A DNA stretch of 13,854 bases from DATBGO01 sp050011895 (GTDB taxonomy: Bacteria; Actinomycetota; Actinomycetes; Streptosporangiales; Streptosporangiaceae): assembly GCA_050011895.1 (NCBI GenBank), contig JBEKIF010000102.1, positions 1 through 13,854 on the forward strand, read 5' to 3'. Below are positions 13,219 to 13,854 of this stretch, piece by piece. Both the position numbers and the translations under genes were made by a program. Position 1 is the first letter of the stretch; the number at the start of each line of letters is the position of its first letter. The notes under the pieces are model-generated. The model had not been told where the DNA came from and ran no database searches. It saw only the letters and a program-made list of their open reading frames with translations.

Positions 13219-13854
13219 GTGAGCGACCAGGTGGTAAATGGCGGCTTTCCGGCCGCACCGGCCCGCCGGGCCATTTCGGCGCGGCGGACCTGGTACGTGA
13301 GCGTGGAGGCCGGCTACGACGCCACCGCGTGGCTTGCGGCATTGCTGGTAGCGGCCAAGACGACCGAAGACCTGCCTGGCGCGGGTGCCTGGGTCACCCG
13401 GTTATCGTGCTTGGCGCTCGCCGTCTGCCTGGCCTGCGCCGGATGCGGCCTGGCCGCCGGGCTGTACCGGGGCCGGTACCAGCGGGGCAGCCTGGACGAG
13501 GTCGCCGGGGTCAGCATCGCGGCGGGCCTGACCGCTCTGTGTGTCATCGCCGCCGGGCTGGTCCTGATACCCGGTCAGCATGCGCCGCTCGAGACCGCCG
13601 CGGGCGCCGGGACCATCGCCTTGCTGGCCATGCTCGGCGCGCGGTACGCGGCGTTCGCCGTCCGGCAGCGGGCACGGACGCCGGCCACGTCCGCGGAGAA
13701 GATCATCGTCTTCGGGGCCGGCAGCGCGGGCACCCAGCTGGTGCAGCAGCTGATCGGCCAGGACAACGCCGAGTACCGGCCGGTCGCGATGCTCGACGAT
13801 GACCCGGCCAAGCGGCGGCTGCGGATCCGGGGCATCCCGGTGGTCGGTGACCGC
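13219..13854 (+). CDS. CapD/WbpM-like membrane nucleotide-sugar dehydratase/epimerase, N-terminal part
   Basis: The first 212 residues are visible and the gene runs off the window. GTG 13219 is preceded by GGGGG at nine bases. Four membrane spans can be seen (about 35-47, 62-82, 96-117 and 127-147). The start of a Rossmann domain follows: KIIVFGAGSAG (161-171), YRPVAMLDDDPAKR (186-199) and GIPVVGD. This architecture is that of polysaccharide proteins such as CapD, WbpM and PglF, which convert UDP-GlcNAc to a 4-keto-6-deoxy sugar. The catalytic SDR domain would lie beyond the edge, so a CoA-binding-domain sugar transferase with a similar N-terminus cannot be excluded. It is divergent from the LCP gene with a 248-base gap that holds the 49-base element. 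Confidence 0.85.
   Translation, partial: MSDQVVNGGFPAAPARRAISARRTWYVSVEAGYDATAWLAALLVAAKTTEDLPGAGAWVTRLSCLALAVCLACAGCGLAAGLYRGRYQRGSLDEVAGVSIAAGLTALCVIAAGLVLIPGQHAPLETAAGAGTIALLAMLGARYAAFAVRQRARTPATSAEKIIVFGAGSAGTQLVQQLIGQDNAEYRPVAMLDDDPAKRRLRIRGIPVVGDR

Noticed and set aside
13116..13802. Plus-strand frame of 228 codons overlapping the sugar-dehydratase gene
   Set aside because: After the first residues it is Arg/Gly-rich. The frame starting at 13219 shows membrane spans and a Rossmann motif instead.

Overview
The window is GC-rich throughout. It has GTG starts, start/stop overlaps between genes and strong third-position GC bias, which together suggest an actinomycete (Actinomycetota). I cannot place it further by reading alone. 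No rRNA, tRNA, CRISPR array, transposase or phage gene was seen.

Layout. (1) Bases 1-1045, plus strand, look like a gene graveyard. It holds the end of a DUF3291-type protein fused to a DUF5678-like tail, the C-terminal scrap of a probable retropepsin-like protein, and a frameshifted, truncated N-terminus of an aminoglycoside-phosphotransferase-type kinase. (2) Bases 1042-2076, minus, encode an MBL-fold hydrolase of the DHPS-like group. A strong hairpin separates it from the next block. (3) Bases 2141-10113, minus, form a tightly packed unit of seven genes, read from right to left. They are a soluble GAF-PAS-PAS-PAS histidine kinase, an OmpR-type response regulator, a receiver domain fused to a PIG-L/LmbE deacetylase, an ATP-grasp ligase, a PHP-domain metallo-hydrolase, a processive GT2 membrane glycosyltransferase, and a 61-residue single-span membrane protein. 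Every junction is an overlap (ATGA, TGATG, GTGA or a few more bases), so the seven are very probably co-transcribed and translationally coupled. (4) Bases 10177-11196, minus, encode an SGNH hydrolase with a low-complexity tail. Its Shine-Dalgarno sequence lies inside a perfect hairpin. (5) Bases 11197-11542 carry no convincing gene but contain one copy of a 49-bp element. (6) Bases 11543-12970, minus, hold a divergent LytR-CpsA-Psr (LCP) protein followed directly by an internally deleted copy of the same gene. (7) From 13219 to the window edge, plus strand, lies the first part of a CapD/WbpM-like membrane nucleotide-sugar dehydratase/epimerase. A second copy of the 49-bp element lies between it and the LCP gene.

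How they may work together. GT2, the PIG-L deacetylase, LCP, SGNH esterase/lipase and CapD-like enzymes all belong to cell-envelope glycan or glycoconjugate metabolism. The central unit joins a glycosyltransferase, a deacetylase and an ATP-grasp amide-forming ligase under a dedicated two-component system, with the deacetylase itself carrying a phosphoacceptor domain. A reasonable hypothesis is signal-controlled synthesis, N-deacetylation and amino-acylation of a GlcNAc-containing envelope glycan. That pathway is inference. The domain calls and gene overlaps can be read directly from the sequence.
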